NCBI GenBank assembly: GCA_023055505.1
Contig: JALIRH010000031.1
Span: forward strand, 2,992,823-3,056,822
Direction: 5' to 3'
Length of the DNA: 64,000 nucleotides
Origin: Callipepla californica brunnescens
Taxonomy: Eukaryota; Chordata; Aves; Galliformes; Odontophoridae
Position numbers and translations under genes: made by a program. Positions 23,216 through 36,605 of the stretch are shown here, in pieces. Each line of letters begins with the position of its first letter. Position 1 is the stretch's first letter. Under the pieces are notes generated by a model that did not search any database, was not told where the DNA came from, and was given only the letters and a program-made list of their open reading frames with translations.

Positions 23216-23940
23216 AAAACCACAGAAAAATATATGAGAATGCTTTACAGTCTGCTCCTTTCAGCATCAAAAAGTGACAAGTGACATAATTACTTCTCAG
23301 CAAACACTGCAAGAACAACAAACAAAATCAAGTAGCATCTGATGAAAGTGTAGGAAACAGCCTGTCAGATCTTCACTCAAATATGAGAAAACATAATAAT
23401 TTTCTTGGGAAAAAAAATCATCTAGATGCTTCTTGAAACATGAAATATGAAGATTTAGATCAGTGCAACTGATGTTCCTGTGGACTGGGAGAGGGATGTT
23501 AATAAATGAATTCTTGAGGTTTTCTCAAATAAATAAATAAATAAATAGCTGCTTTTCTTTAGAGATGGTACTTACAATTTTAAAATGTAATATTAGATTA
23601 ATAGTTTTTTCTAGCTTCTTCAGATGGCCAATAGCTGATATTTTACAATCTATCAAACTGGGAAGTCAGACTCTTGTGCTACATCTTGATGTGATTATTG
23701 TATTTGAGGGGTTAAAAACTCCATTTTTATTCTTTATGTGTTTTTATTTTTTTTAATGTCATCTTTAGAAACTGACACCAGTATTCATGGAAGCTTAGGC
23801 CACACAGGGAAGAATAAAGCCTTCTTAGAGACAGGACTAAATATTACCAAGTAATTGTGTGCCTCAGAACAACTGTACTAGTTTGGCATTGTTACTCACA
23901 CCAATTCTTTCATATTTCAGAATGTATTTATTTTAAACAA
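23216..23940. other. Intron stretch, no gene seen
   Basis: Intron DNA with an (AAAT)n microsatellite at about 23525-23548. No exon or recognisable repeat beyond that. Confidence 0.5.
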
Positions 23941-24475
23941 AAAAGCTAGTGAGGCTGCACCTCGAGTACTGTGTTCAGTTTTGGGCTCCTCACTATAAGA
24001 AAGACGTTGAAGCCCTGGAACATGCCCAAAGAAAAGCAATGGAAATGGTGAGGTGTCCTGTGTGGAGCACAGGACATACAAGGAAAGACTGAGGGAGCTG
24101 GTGTTGTTTAATCTGGAGAAGAGGAGGCTCAGAGGAGACCTCATTGCACTCTACAACTTCCAGAAGGGAGGCTGAGATGAGGAGGAGTTTGGTCTCTTCT
24201 CCCAGGCAACAAATAGGACCCGAGGAAATGACAACAAGTTGTACCAGAGCAGGTTTAGGTTACATATAAAGAAAAACTTCTCTCAGTGAGTGGTCAGGCA
24301 CTGGAATGGCCTGCCCAGGGAGGTGGTGGAGTAGCAGGCAGTGTTCAAGAGGCATATGGATGAGGAGCTACAAGACATGGTTTAGTGCCTGTGGTAGCAA
24401 TGGTGATGGGAGGACGGTTGCACTAGATGATCTTGTATGTTGTTTACAACCTTGTGATTCTATGATTCTAACAAG
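23941..24475 (+). mobile_element. CR1 LINE 3' third (plus)
   Basis: It starts with GTGAGGCTGCACCTCGAGTA, the CR1 VRPHLEYC-type block, and runs through [20 protein letters not shown] sequence (AATCTGGAGAAGAGGAGGCT). The 3' UTR motif TGGAATGGCCTGCCCAGGGA follows, and it ends with TTGTGATTCTATGATTCTA. Multiple stops; a dead 5'-truncated copy. Confidence 0.93.
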
Positions 24476-26449
24476 AGCAAAGTTGGATTAAAAGATTTTC
24501 TTTTATAGTTTTTAGTCCAAGAGGTCCTTGGACTAACAAGCACCGCCACCTTGTTCCTGGAAGAAACATTTTCCAAAAGAAATTGGAATCAGTTCTCAGC
24601 TATGACATCCCCGAACTAAATGTCTCCCATAAAAAAAGATCTTTCTTAGTTGTATTAAGCTGCAGAATACCACATGGTATTGAAGCACATTGTTACAAAC
24701 ACATTCCTTGAATATTCCTACACAGTGTTTGGGTGACGAACTGCTGGCTGAGAAATGTATTTGACAACAACCATCCCTGATTTCTTCAGGGATGTGGCTG
24801 TGGAAGGGGAGAATTTCTCAGAAACAATAAATAATATTCAAAGGCTATGTTTGCACTTCTAACAAGTCAGCACATGGTAACAAACCTACAAATCAGCACT
24901 CAAAAATTTTAAATAGAGAGGAGGATGTTCTGCTTAGCTTTTTTGAAAAAAATGTTGAAAAATATACATTTTGCATGTATTTCAGCCTTCTTCCTCTGAA
25001 GCATGCTTATTTACTTAAGCCTGACCTCATATCACAGATAAGAACAGTAATTGTATTAACATTTGTGCCCATAAATTCAGCGTGATAGGTAGCTTTGTTG
25101 TATAAGAAATTCTGTCTTTATTTGAATGCCTGAAGTGACAGAGAGACCATCAGTGAAGTCAAAGCAATTAAATTTCTCTCCTGCATTCTAGGAGGATAGA
25201 TAGATAGTATTTCTTCAGTCACCGTACTAATTTTTATTTTAATACACCAAGATGTATGCAACAACTTTCTCTTTTATCCAGCCATCTTTTTCACAAAACC
25301 TGTCAGAACCTAATTAACTATGAGATTTCTATATGTACATTTGGCTGACATTTTCCAATGGGTTTGAGAATCACAAGGTTTGAAGGAAGGTAGCCAAACA
25401 CATTGTGAAATCACAAAATATATCTTGTCTTAAAAAACAAACATAACACTTAAAAATTCTTCCTGTGTTAATGAAAAACAGAAAAGCCTCATTAATTACC
25501 ACAATACATTTTAATAAAACTGTTTCAAGAATGAAAAGATGTATTTCTAAACTACAATCAACTTGAATATGTGTTCAGATTAAGTAGAATGTTGTTAGGG
25601 GAGGGGATTTCTATATTAATATGATTTGTAAACATATTCCACCACTGACTGTAATAGAGTTCTTTCAGAGTTTTAGTGACTCAGGAAAAGAGGGAATAAA
25701 ATTATCTCAAGGTAAATTATGTGTACACTCCCGAAAGGAAGGAAGCAAAGTCAGGGCAGAAAGTTGTGATTAGATAACGTTCATCTAAAATCAAAACAAA
25801 ACACTAAAATGCAGCTGGCTAAGAAAAGGAAATTCATCCATGCCTTGGTTTCCTTCCTTGGAAGTAATGAGTTTCTCAGATCCAAATGTCTGCATCTTTA
25901 TTTTGCAGAGCCCTGTGCTTAGTGCTAACCTTTTAATTGGACTAAAATGTAAAACTCCTGTTGATTCAGACTGCTTTGGGATTTCCTAGGCTGAGGAAGG
26001 AGTCTCAATTAGTGAATTCATGATCAGGAAACAAAACAAATCAAAACCCAAACATTAAGATGAAAAAGAATGATCTTCTGGCAAAGCAGCAAATTCAATT
26101 ATTAGTCCAAGAAAACAAGTTTTCACCCAGGGCTTGTATGCAATTACTAATCCTTGAGGTGTAAAGTCTTAAAACACTGGAATTTGCACATTGAATGTGG
26201 CAAGTATACAAGGCCTTAAATAGATACTTAAAGACATTTGACTGATATTTACATAAGAGCTCCTGGAATCTACAGGAGGTTTTTCAACCAGCTGAAGATC
26301 AAAAAAATAGATAATGTAGATGTCTCACCTCTACTGTTTGGTAGAATTATCTAGGCAATATTCTCATAGAAGAAGAGGAGGGTATTAGTTGTAGATGACT
26401 CCTCCTTCTAGGAAAATGAATGTACTCTATGCTTGGCTGATCCTCTTAT
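24476..26449. other. Intron stretch, no gene seen
   Basis: About 2 kb of AT-rich intronic DNA without recognisable coding or repeat structure. Confidence 0.5.
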
Positions 26450-27670
26450 CACAAAGAATGATGAAGCAGCTACACAGAGTTAAAAAGGCCACCAAAAGGG
26501 ACTTCAGGGCCTTGGGACATTAGCTGAAGGAACTGAGGTGACAGACTACCTTCACTTATCTGGCTTCTGTACCGGGCAAGAACAATGAAACAAATGGGAG
26601 GATCCTATTGATAAACATCTGGCATCATGGCTGGTGCTGCTGCAAATACTTTGGTTCTGTAAAAACAGAGAGGACTACTTGGAACTGCGCTTAAACACAC
26701 CAGATGGGTCGAACAGGGTCCTTGAGGAAAAGCTAGCAGGGCTAGTTGGAAGGGCTTTAAACTAGGTTCAAAGGCAGGGTGAGGGTGATAGTGAGCCCAC
26801 CCATGATACAGAGTGAGACAACATAGCTAGATTAAAGGGACATGGTTCTAGGAGGGGCCTTCCACCTGCTACATGTGTGAAATCTTATGATGATGAGCCA
26901 GGGAATACTGAGGCATTAGGAGAAGACAATGGGGAAACTCAGAAAAATGCTATAAAGGAATTAAGGGGTTATCTTCCAAGAAGACATCAAGGCTGAGTGC
27001 CTAGCTACACCAGTGCATGCAGCTTGGGAAGTAAGATGGAGGAACTAGAAGCCCCAGAGCTAATATACATCACGATGTTGTTGCTGTCACCAGAACGTGG
27101 TGTGAAGATTCCCGTTACTGGAATGCAATTATTGATTACAACAATCTTTTCAAAAGGGACAGAAAGGAGGAAGCTTTGCCTCTATGTCAAAAAAAGGAAT
27201 AGACTGTGAAGAGCTGTCCCTGAAAAATAGCCACAAGCAAGTTGACAGACTGTGGGTGAGAGTTAGAGACTAAGAGTTGAATGGAGCCTTGTGGCTGGGG
27301 TCTACTACAAGCACAATGTGTTAATGCAGTTCCCTTCCTTCAGCTACAGGAGGCACCTCAAATGCAGTCTTTTTTCCTTCTGGGGAATTTCAAACGCCCT
27401 GACATCTGCTGAGCCAAGGAGCAGACAACCCAACTTAGAAGGATGCAATTCTGGACCTGCTGCTCACCAGCACAGGTGAACTGATGGGTAACATCAGGAT
27501 TGAAGGCTGCCTGGTCTGCAGTGGGCACACAAAAGTAGAGTTCACACTAATGAGTGATACTGGCCAGACAGCAAAATCAGGGTGCTAAAAAAGCCAACTT
27601 CCAGCTCTTCATGGAGTTAGTCAACAAAACACCAGTTTTCTCCTCTGAGGTCCAGCTTCTTAGAAGAAAA
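26450..27670 (+). mobile_element. CR1 LINE 5' half with endonuclease region (plus)
   Basis: The early part (26450-26990) resembles the CR1 5' segment: a homologue of the GGGCTTTAAACTAGG block, preceded by GAAAAGCTAGCAGGGCTAGT. From about 26997 broken frames follow the ORF2 endonuclease: S.C..ARSMGSKMEELEA-like start, then a conserved-looking block around 27110-27150, then VDRLWVRVRD and KDAILDLLLTSTGELMGNIR. The latter is the DLLLTN.EELVG block near the end of the endonuclease domain. It stops before RT. Most CR1 copies are 3' fragments, so a 5'-half piece is uncommon. Confidence 0.75.
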
Positions 27671-30227
27671 TAAGGCTCAGATTATTTAGACTGCAGGATA
27701 GAAAAAGAATATTTCAAAAAAAAGATGTGTTTTTCTTTCCCGGGACTGTCTCATAAAAAATATATGTACATGAAGAAACAAGAATTTCTTATCTCTTTGC
27801 AAATAGCTCTTTACAAACCAGCAGCTTGTCCTCTGCACATCTGAATTACTGCAGTTACTCTTTAGTGAAAAAGAATTTATTTCCTGAAATAAGATAATGT
27901 CATCTGGTCTCAGAACATAGTTTCCCACCCCTGGTGAACCGTCAGTTCTGCATAAGGACATGACATGAAGTGCAGTAAAATGCAGGTATCATTTCTGAGT
28001 GAAAAAACTGCATATTTATTCCATATATATGGTGATATTGAAGTAGTAGTCTAAACTATCATGTCTCAATTTGAGCCTCAGTTGGCAGTGGTCTCATTAT
28101 GGTAGACAATTTGCAAAACTTATTTTAGGAGACTGTCTTTACCACCTCACTTTTCAGGATTAGCATTTTCGTTATACTGCACTATACACTGAGCTGGTTC
28201 TTCCAAAAGCTTCCCTCACTATGAAGTAATGCAGAAAACATCTTAAAAAAAACAACAACAACAAAAAAAAAAACCACGCAGGAAGCACTAGATATCTAAC
28301 AATATATAACAATCTACTTGACCAAATTTCCAGTCCATATTTGTAGATGTAGTTAATTTAGACGCTGTTGCTATCTAAACTAAAATGAACTTTCAAAGTC
28401 TTTTGATGTTCACCCATTACTAGGGATTGTTTTTAAGGACAGTGTCCTTGGAAGAACATGCTTCCCCACTGAGCCAAGCTGCTCAGCTCTCTGATTTCCT
28501 TGCTAAAGTGAATTCCTTGGATATTATCTTATGTAGTATTGTATGGGTACATCATGCTGTACAGCAGGTGTAAGCTGCCAAAGATAACATATCCCTGCCC
28601 AAAGACATCACTTTCTAAAGAGATTCAGGCACTCTACAGCCTAAATGAACATGGTGTGCCTTATACCAATGTGAAATGCTTCCTCTTTAACCCCTCCAGC
28701 TTTTGCAGGCACCAGACAGTGCTGTTCATTCAAGCACCCAGCAGAAAAGCAAGCCGTAAATATTACTGTTATGTCAGTTTGTGTATATATCTTCTGCTAG
28801 ATTTCTGTTAAGGAGCTCACCTACTAGTCTTCCCTCTAGCCAAGTTCTGATTATGGTGCATTCTCAGCTTCCATTTAATTTATGAAGTATTTGGCTTAAG
28901 TAATTAATAGATCAAATAGACTTCATTTAAATGATTATTTAAATACATTCATGAAAGATGTTGCGTGTTTGTTACCCTCCACTGGGCTTTTAAAAATCTG
29001 TATCTTCTCATCTGCCTAAATATGTGAGATCAGAAAACCATACATTTTGTTTTTGTCTTTTGAACAGCAAAAGGATGAGATTAGTTTTCACTTCATTAAG
29101 TAACTAGACCCTCTAACTGTAGAGACACTGGGACTGTAGTGTAACTCCCAGCTACGCAGTCTTCGTCAGCAGTGTCATCGTACAGTACACTGTTACAGTT
29201 CTGCTCTCACACATCAATTCCTACAGCAATCCTTTTTTTATAAAAAAAAATAATCTGAGCTTATAAACTCTAGCAAACAGTAACTCAGTTTCTTCTGTAA
29301 TATTTTGATGGTTTTAGATATCCTGAAGAAAAAACTGGATATTACAAAAAACTGAGCAAACTGATGAACTACCTGAAAAATCTGGGCTGACAATAAGACA
29401 GGAGAAAAAAATACGTCTTAAATGCCCGCCCATTTTGTTAATGGTTTACTACAACAAGTAAAATTAACTGCAATGAAAAACAAAAAACTCTATCTTCAAG
29501 AGGATTGCTATTGTAAAGAGATAGAAAATGAATGGAAGAAGAAAAGCTGTGAAAATTTTAATCATATGTTCTATTTATCTCTGTGGAAGAACTTCTGTGT
29601 TCCGGTGTTGCAGAGCTTCCAGGCAAAACACTGAGAAAATATTTCACAAAGGGTATGTCTAACAACTTCTCATAACTTATTTATTCCATTCTGGGCCTTA
29701 CAGTTCATATAATACTCATACTTTTAGCTTTACGTATTAACATGAATTAAACACTGCTTGCAAAAAGGAAAAAGATCATGATTTGCTAATTATGAATTAG
29801 AAAATTTTATTTACAGATACAGCATAGAAAAAATTTCTTTCTTTCTAAGTGACTTGTTACATAAATTTTCAAAATAAGTTTCATGGGGTTTTAAGCCAAG
29901 AAATATTTTATATTTATGAGAATTGAAGAATTCTATGTCACTTCCACATTAATCAGTATTTGCAGTGTATATAGTTTATTTAATGTAAGGATACTCTGTA
30001 CTTGAAATATGTGACATCTGTAATCCATATCTTTCTCATCCTATTTACCTCTATGGCCTCAGAAATAAAAATCTGTTAAAAATGAATGGCTAGTAAACTT
30101 TTAAAAATAATCCTGCCGGACAAACGGTTGAGTTTCATGGAAGCTCACATATTATTTAATTGTAATACAATTTTGCTTTAATAATGCAGTGTGTGCACTG
30201 GTAGAGGCAAAGTATAAAGTTCTACAA
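27671..30227. other. Intron stretch, no gene seen
   Basis: Intron DNA with A-rich low complexity at about 28242-28275. Open frames at 27686-27961, 28539-28811 and 29422-29634 lack motifs and splice context. Confidence 0.5.
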
Positions 30228-30490
30228 ATCAGGGAATCACAGAGGGTGGGAGGGACCTCAAGAGATCTATCCAACTGTCCTGCTAAAGCAGGTACCTTAC
30301 AATAGGTCTCAAAAGCAGATTTCCAAACAGGTCTTGAATATCCTTATAGAAGGAAACCACAACCAACATGTTCCAGTGCTCCATCACCCTTCCTGAAAAG
30401 AAATTCTTCTGCATGTCAGTATGGAACTTCCTATGTACAAGTTTTAGGCTATTACTTCTTGTCCTGTCTTTATGGTGTCAAACATGATAA
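30228..30490 (-). repeat. CR1 LINE 3' end (minus)
   Basis: It begins GGGAATCACAGAGGGTGGGA, continues with GGACCTCAAGAGATC, AGGTCTTGAATATCCTTATA and GTGCTCCATCACCCTTCCTG, and ends at the TTCTTGTCCTGTC block. Its pattern of sites is close to the copy at 18104-18350, probably the same CR1 subfamily. Confidence 0.9.
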
Positions 30491-32725
30491 AGAAGGGTGT
30501 CAGAAAGCTCTCACAGAATGGATTTCATGCTGTTCCATCCAACAGCAGTCTCTGAATGAATCTCCCCTTTCTGTGATGTGAAACCACCTCCCACACCTGC
30601 AGTAGAGCAGAAACACCGATAGTCAAGCGATGTGATGTTTGAGAGATGGATGCTTTCCATACTGTTTGCTGGACACAAATCTTCTTGAGGACCACCACTT
30701 CCAAATGCCATTCTCAGGAAACAGTAAGTATTTAGTGAATCTTAGAAAACAGTATCTGCCTTTTCTGGATGACAGTTTAAACAACACAGGAGTAGTCTTT
30801 TACTCTAAATTCATTTTAGCAGGAAATAAAAGGAAAGAGACATTCAATCCGTCTCCTAATTTGGAGGCTACAGCACTTTCTTGAAAAACAGAAACATGAA
30901 GCTCAGTTTCCTCTCTGCTGTGTACTAACCATTTTTGGATGTTGATGCTTTATACTACTTAATGTAAAGTGTTGCATTTCCAATGAAGCTTGATTGTTTA
31001 GGGTATCTTGCTTGATATGCCATGTTTGCTTATCCACGTACCAAAAGTAGACAAAGAAAGATGAGTGATAAAATGTTTGACACAGCAAAATCTTAGACTG
31101 TGCTGTTGATTTCAGCCCAAGTGACAATTCTTCACTTTACAGACAAATGACACTCTCAAGCACATGAAAAGGGCCTATTGTATAGAAGTAGAAGAATTCA
31201 TCTCTTGGTGTTTTTTCTTCACTGAAAACCACTTCTGTGATAGTTTTCAGCAGGTGTTCTTATATATTATATATATAATATATACCTTATATATTGCAGA
31301 CCTATAAAGCACAGAGTAAGCTTCTGTAAGTGGAGTCCTAGCTCAGAGATCTACCAGATCTCTTGAAAAAAATCAAGTACGTTGAGAATGACACAGCTTC
31401 TATAATACACTTGAATACAAGTTGAGAAAAGCCCTTAAGTGAATGCTGCTATAGATAGTAAGATTTCACAGAGGGAGAACAGGAGGGAAATTTTGTAGAT
31501 TGCAGAGAAGTTAAAAAGAAGATGGATTAGATAATCAGTCCTCACTGAGGAGTTTTCTGCAGCAGATTGAGTCAGATACCCATTACTCCATTCCACAAAT
31601 AATCCTGAATATATTACACTATTACTGAGGTTACAGCATCCGAAAGAAATTATAACAAGCAAAACTAGTAACGGTACTGAGTTAGTGTGGAAGGGTTTCA
31701 CACAGTGCTAGGTGAATGAAAAATCAACTGACAGATTAAATGAAAAATCAGGAGGACCAAGGACTCTGTTCTATTTCGTACAACTTCCAGACACTGGAAA
31801 GATCGTCATAGCAAATCATTATAATCGCATCCTCCAAGTCTTTCCCTAAAAGCTCACTAATAAACCCTAAGGCTCAATGGTAGAATTGGCTGGACTTCCA
31901 GTTTTATTTGGCAGAACAGGATTTATGAACTTAAGTGGAATTCAACTGGCTGTGTTTGACTGACCATTTAGTTTCTGTGGAAAAACAAATTTTAAATTAG
32001 CTATAATGGAAACTACTAGCTTACTTTCAGTGTTCTTTGAATTTTTTGGTCCCTGAAACAAAGTTATTTTTAAGTATTCATATAAGCAATTACCTTTATT
32101 TTCTAATGCCTAATCACTTATTTGTGATTGTTCAAAGTAGACATTCCTAATACAAGCATGACTTTTCAAATGAAAAATACATTGTAAGGTTCTGATCTGC
32201 ATTCCAAGACCACCCAGAAGTTTGTCTACAACGAAGAACTGCAGAAACCATTCAGAATAAATCCTTGCAAGTTAATAAGTTTAGACAACTTTTAGACACA
32301 TGCAGTTCCAAAGAAATTACTTTTAAATTATAACTGCCTTGCAAATTTTAAATCACATTTCTCTTGTTCATATTGCAATTGACGAGTGCAATAAAACAGT
32401 GGCACTATGTAACTGCAAATCATTGAAGGATCTTCCTCAGAAAAGAATTCTGGCTTACAAAAAATAGGCTGCAAAAATGAAACAACCAAAAAAGTCTCCC
32501 CATCCCCACCCTTAAAAAAAAAGAAAACAAGAAAGGAAGTATGTTCAAGGCACTTTGGCACTCTATGTTTTTTTATTATTATTTTTCACTCCTGAATCAA
32601 AAACCTTATCACAAAGGAAAATGGAGAGAAAATTGGAAGACAGTGCATATGTTATGAAAGGGATCATTGCGGATGATCAGCTCTGATCCCTGCTCAAAAT
32701 AGGACTGTTTAGAGGAAGTTTATTG
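30491..32725. other. Intron stretch, no gene seen
   Basis: Intron DNA with a short AT dinucleotide palindromic tract at about 31258-31296. No gene or named repeat. Confidence 0.5.
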
Positions 32726-32935
32726 TCTTATCAGGTTTTCTCCGTGGAAAGGATGGTGAAGAATTGGAACAGGCTGATCAGGGAAGTGAAAGAGTCCTCA
32801 ACCCTGTTGGTATTCAAGTGATGTGTGGAAGCAGCACAAAGATACCTGGTTTAGTGAAGAGATTGGTAGGTCAGGTTGACAGCTAGACTTGATAATCTTG
32901 AAGGTGTTTTTCAATTCAGATGATTCCATAATTCA
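32726..32935 (+). repeat. CR1 LINE 3' end, degenerate (plus)
   Basis: GAATTGGAACAGGCTGATCA, ATTCAAGTGATGTGTGGAAG, AGACTTGATAATCTTGAAGG and TTCAATTCAGATGATTCCAT are diverged versions of the CR1 3' UTR and terminus. From 32936 to about 33050, TTGCAGTTTCTCAGGCTTTA and ACGTAGTACTCCAGGTTCAA look like an oppositely oriented CR1 scrap. Confidence 0.75.
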
Positions 32936-33059
32936 CTGAACATGTTGCAGTTTCTCAGGCTTTAGCTTGTGTTGGGGACTTAAAACTGGACGTAGTACTC
33001 CAGGTTCAAAGCGTACATCTCCTCTGGGAAAGGAAACATGCCTTTTCTTTGACTGCAAA

Positions 33060-35055
33060 GCCTGGTCTCCTGACAATCAGAAACTGGACTTCAACTTCTG
33101 TTGCATTTGAAAAGTCAGTTTTAAAATCAAGTCTTTATATTAGTTTGAGACATAATATCAAGTTGCAAGTTTTCTAAACAGTTGCAACAGATGCACTTTT
33201 AAAGAACTCAAAAATTTGATACAGAAATCCTAAAACTTCAAGAAAAGTAGTAAGTGTCAGTATAATCTCATAAGTTACACATATTTTGAATTTAGGTCCA
33301 CACCATAGGTAATTTCTGTGTAGACAGTGTCTTGGGCTACTCACTTAGATCAACTGAGGGCATGATCTAAAAACTTTCTTCAACATCCCAGCTCTCTTAA
33401 CACCTTTGTTCTTCAGTTTGTTTTCTTCCAAGTGCATCCCATTTGTGCTATTGTGCTTCTTAATGGGTTTCCTTTTAAAGTTCCTTATCTCACACCTGTT
33501 TTTATTATTGCTGTATTATTCTAAAAGTTTGTTCTGCTGAGACCAGACAAATATCTTCCGTGTGTTGTTAAGGTCATGGGGAGGAAAACGATATCAGAGA
33601 TGTTTTTACTCAGGGAAGTTAGTTTTCAGTTTCCTTAAGCAAGTTATCACTGTCTTTAAGGTAGAGCTCTGATGCTGGGAAGCACTAAGGATAATGGTTG
33701 TGCTGAAAACTTTGTGTGTGTTGTGGTGTCTGCAATAGTAAATTGTAGCTAAAAAGAACAAAAAAGTCAGTAGTGCTTCAAAGTAGCATGAACTCATCCA
33801 GCATATTCTCACCGCAAATAAATCTGCATACTAAAGAGCACTGGCAGCTGCTGGCAAATACTACTCCACTCTACTGCCTGTAGACATGATACTTTCCAAC
33901 TCAAACCACTGCATGACACTATGTACATACAGCAAGTAGCAAATATACAAATATTTTTGTTTCCCACAGGTACTACTCTCTTTCTATTATTAATATCAGG
34001 AGTAAAGTATTTCTTCTACACTTTATGAGGTCATTGCTAATTGAAATGCGTGAATGGAGTGAATACTGCTAATGGAGACTGTAAATTAACATCAGACCAA
34101 GGAATTCAAAACAGCATCTGTGAAAATATCAGATATTGTTACAACACATGCAAATTACAGATGCAAGATCCTCAGCGACCAACAAATGAGGAGCAGTCCC
34201 CCACCCCTAAGAAACTTCTTTAGAACTATTTTGTTTTGACAATAATTTATATCTGAAACACAAACATTTACATATGCACAGGAACTCTTTTGTTTGTTAT
34301 TTCTTTGTTAATTTCCTTCATTATTTAAATTAGGCATGCTGCAAGATATGTTAAGAATGCATATGAAAATTGTCCTTAACATTCAGTTAGGCTTGACTGG
34401 ATTTCCAATCCTGACGTCTATGTTCGTTTGAAATTAAAATCTTTCTCATGTTTTTGTTGGTAGTGGTGTGGCTAAGTGTGAAAGAAAGAAATAATACAAT
34501 TACTAGATGGACTGCTTCAAACAACAACCTTTTGCTTTATTTTGTTTTGGTTTGTTTTACTGTGCCTCAAAGCCATGTCTTCCTAGTTCTCTAAAATGAC
34601 CCAGTCTCAAGAAACGTTGACCTTGGCGGTGAAAACCAATTAAAAAAAATCCCTTTCTGTGTCTGGAGGTTCAGCCCTAAATCAAATAACTTTGATGTTC
34701 ATCTTGTTATGTTTTTAACTGAAGTCATTACAAGACTGTAATTTTCATCCCAATTTCACTACAGGAACACTGTTAAAATGAAAAACATGATTATAACTCT
34801 ACAGATAGTGGAATATAACTATACACGGACACAAAAGACAAAACAAGACAAACAAGATCCAGCTTGGTCTTACTACTTCAGGACTGACTTTCTAGTTCTA
34901 GATATACACAAAAAAATTAGGTAATTTATTGATAATCACCTGAAAAATGATATAAAATTTTATCAACTTCTGAATTTCTTTGTATGTCATCCGCTACTAT
35001 AGTAATCCCCTCCACATTTCTAAACTCTTGTGGATATAGAAGAATATACAGCATG
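33060..35055. other. Intron stretch, no gene seen
   Basis: Intronic DNA with no supported feature. Small frames at 33606-33812 and 34041-34223 look like noise. Confidence 0.5.
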
Positions 35056-35057
35056 AA

Positions 35058-35800
35058 ATAATAAAATGACAGAATAGCTTGAGTTGGAAGGGACCTGCCA
35101 TGAGCAGGACCGCAATCCACCAGCTCAGGCTACCCTTGGCTCCATCCAACCTGGTCTTGAACAATTCCAGGGACAGGGCATCTACAGTTTCTCTGGGCAA
35201 CCTGTACCAGTGCCTCACAACCATCTGAGTAAAAAATTTCTTCCATACATTTAAAACAAATTTTTCCTCTTTTAGTTCAAAGCCATTCCCTTTTTCCTGT
35301 CACTATCTGCCCATGTACAAAGTTGCCCACCCCTCCCACTTATAAGCCTCCCAGGGGCCTTCTCTTCTCCATGCTAAACAACCCCATCTCCCTCAACCTT
35401 ATAGGAGAGATGTTCCAGCCCTCTATTCACCTTTGTGGTCTTCCTCTGGACCTGCTACAACAACTCTACATGCTTCTTATGTGAGGGCCCCAGATCTGGG
35501 AAAAATACACCAGATGTGGCTTCACAAGGGCAGAGAAAGGGACAGTGAACTTCCTTGTCCTGCTGCCTCTCCTCTTTTGATGCAATCCAGGATAATGTTG
35601 CCCTTCTCTGCTGCAAGGATATTGTTGGTGCATGTACAGCTTTTGATCTGCCAGAACAACCAACATCTTCATTGCAGGACTGCTCTCAGGTAACTCATCT
35701 CCCCTTATATGTACCAGGGATTGCCCCATCCCATGAGCAACACCTTGCACTTAGTCTTGTTGAACCTCACTCAGTTCATGTAGAGCTACTACTGTGTACA
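35058..35800 (-). mobile_element. CR1 LINE 3' part (minus)
   Basis: It opens with AATGACAGAATAGCTTGAGT and TTGGAAGGGACCTGCCATGA. It runs through GCTCCATCCAACCTGGTCTT, TTTCTCTGGGCAACCTGTAC, then coding-side blocks CTTCTCTTCTCCATGCTAAA and ACCTTTGTGGTCTTCCTCTG (the CR1 LFSLEKRR and PHLEY regions in reverse). The minus-strand frame at 35466-35750 includes LVKPHLVYFSQIWGP, the CR1 RT-distal block. Degenerate and incomplete. Confidence 0.9.
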
Positions 35801-35954
35801 ACAGTATCAAACCAGGCTGCAAAATAGTATTTATTGTTGATGTAATGAGTCTTCTTACTGATCTGAGAATGTTTAATATCTTAGGGAACAGATGTAAGAG
35901 ATGAGAAACATTTATGATTTTCATTGGTATTCTTGGAGCCAGTTCTCCTGGAAG

Positions 35955-36605
35955 AAGTGTTAAGCACATGTTAGATGTGGAGGAGATCCAAGACAGCCAG
36001 CATGGCTTCACCACAGGCAGATTGTGCCCAACCAGTCTGTTGGCCTTCTGTGATAGAGTGATGACAGCAGTGGACAAAGAAAGGGTATATGGGAACTGCT
36101 GAGTCACAGCCTGAACCACTGAATGAGCACCTGAAGAAAAGATCTGGTCAGCCCTGGGAGCATAGGTGAAGGTGATTCACCTGTGTTACCAGAAGGGGTG
36201 GAGCACCTCTTAGACCTCATTTAAGGGCTGACTGCCAGTAAGGAAGGATCTCTTGTTTGTGGAGTTCCCTCCCTGTGAACCTCGATCTTTGGAGATGGGT
36301 GAACACACATTTTCCCTCTTTTGTAACACCACCCTGTTTGTGCTGGTCTTTTTGCTTTTACAACCTTTACAAAGGTCAAGTTATGTCACCTATCTGGACG
36401 CATGCAAGGCCCTTGATATGGTCCTGTGTCACATCTTAATCTTGGAGAGATCTTAATTGGGGATGTATGGATTTGAAGACTAGACTATTCAGTGGTCAAA
36501 TAATAGGTTGAATTGTCATTGCTAACAGCTGTATGTTCAGATGGAGGCCAGTCATAAGTGGTTTCCCCCACAGGTCTGTCTTGGGACTGGTGCTTTTCAT
36601 CTTTC
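35955..36605 (+). mobile_element. CR1 LINE RT fragment (plus), split by another repeat
   Basis: The left piece (about 35955-36085) encodes QDSQHGFTTGRLCPTSLLAF. The right piece (36371-36605) resumes with YVTYLDACKALDMVLCHIL, the CR1 VVYLDFSKAFDTV block, and ends near the SVLGLVLFIFL-like stretch. Between them lie 285 bp of unrelated repeat, copy 2 of the element also present at 4752-5022. The split shows the insertion order: CR1 first, the other repeat later. Confidence 0.85.
36086..36370 (+). repeat. Unnamed ~285-bp interspersed repeat, copy 2 (plus)
   Basis: Inserted inside a CR1 RT fragment. It starts TATATGGGAACTGCTGAGTC and ends ACAACCTTTAC. The flanks show a short duplication, AAAGG(G) before and AAAGG(T) after, consistent with a 5-bp target-site duplication. 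It shares many blocks with the reverse of 4752-5022. A 5-bp duplication and LTR-like size suggest a solo LTR, but I cannot assign a family and no coding sequence is present. Confidence 0.65.

Noticed and set aside
22996..23321. Phe/Ser-rich membrane-protein-like frames on the minus strand
   Set aside because: They are produced by the polypurine tract on the plus strand.
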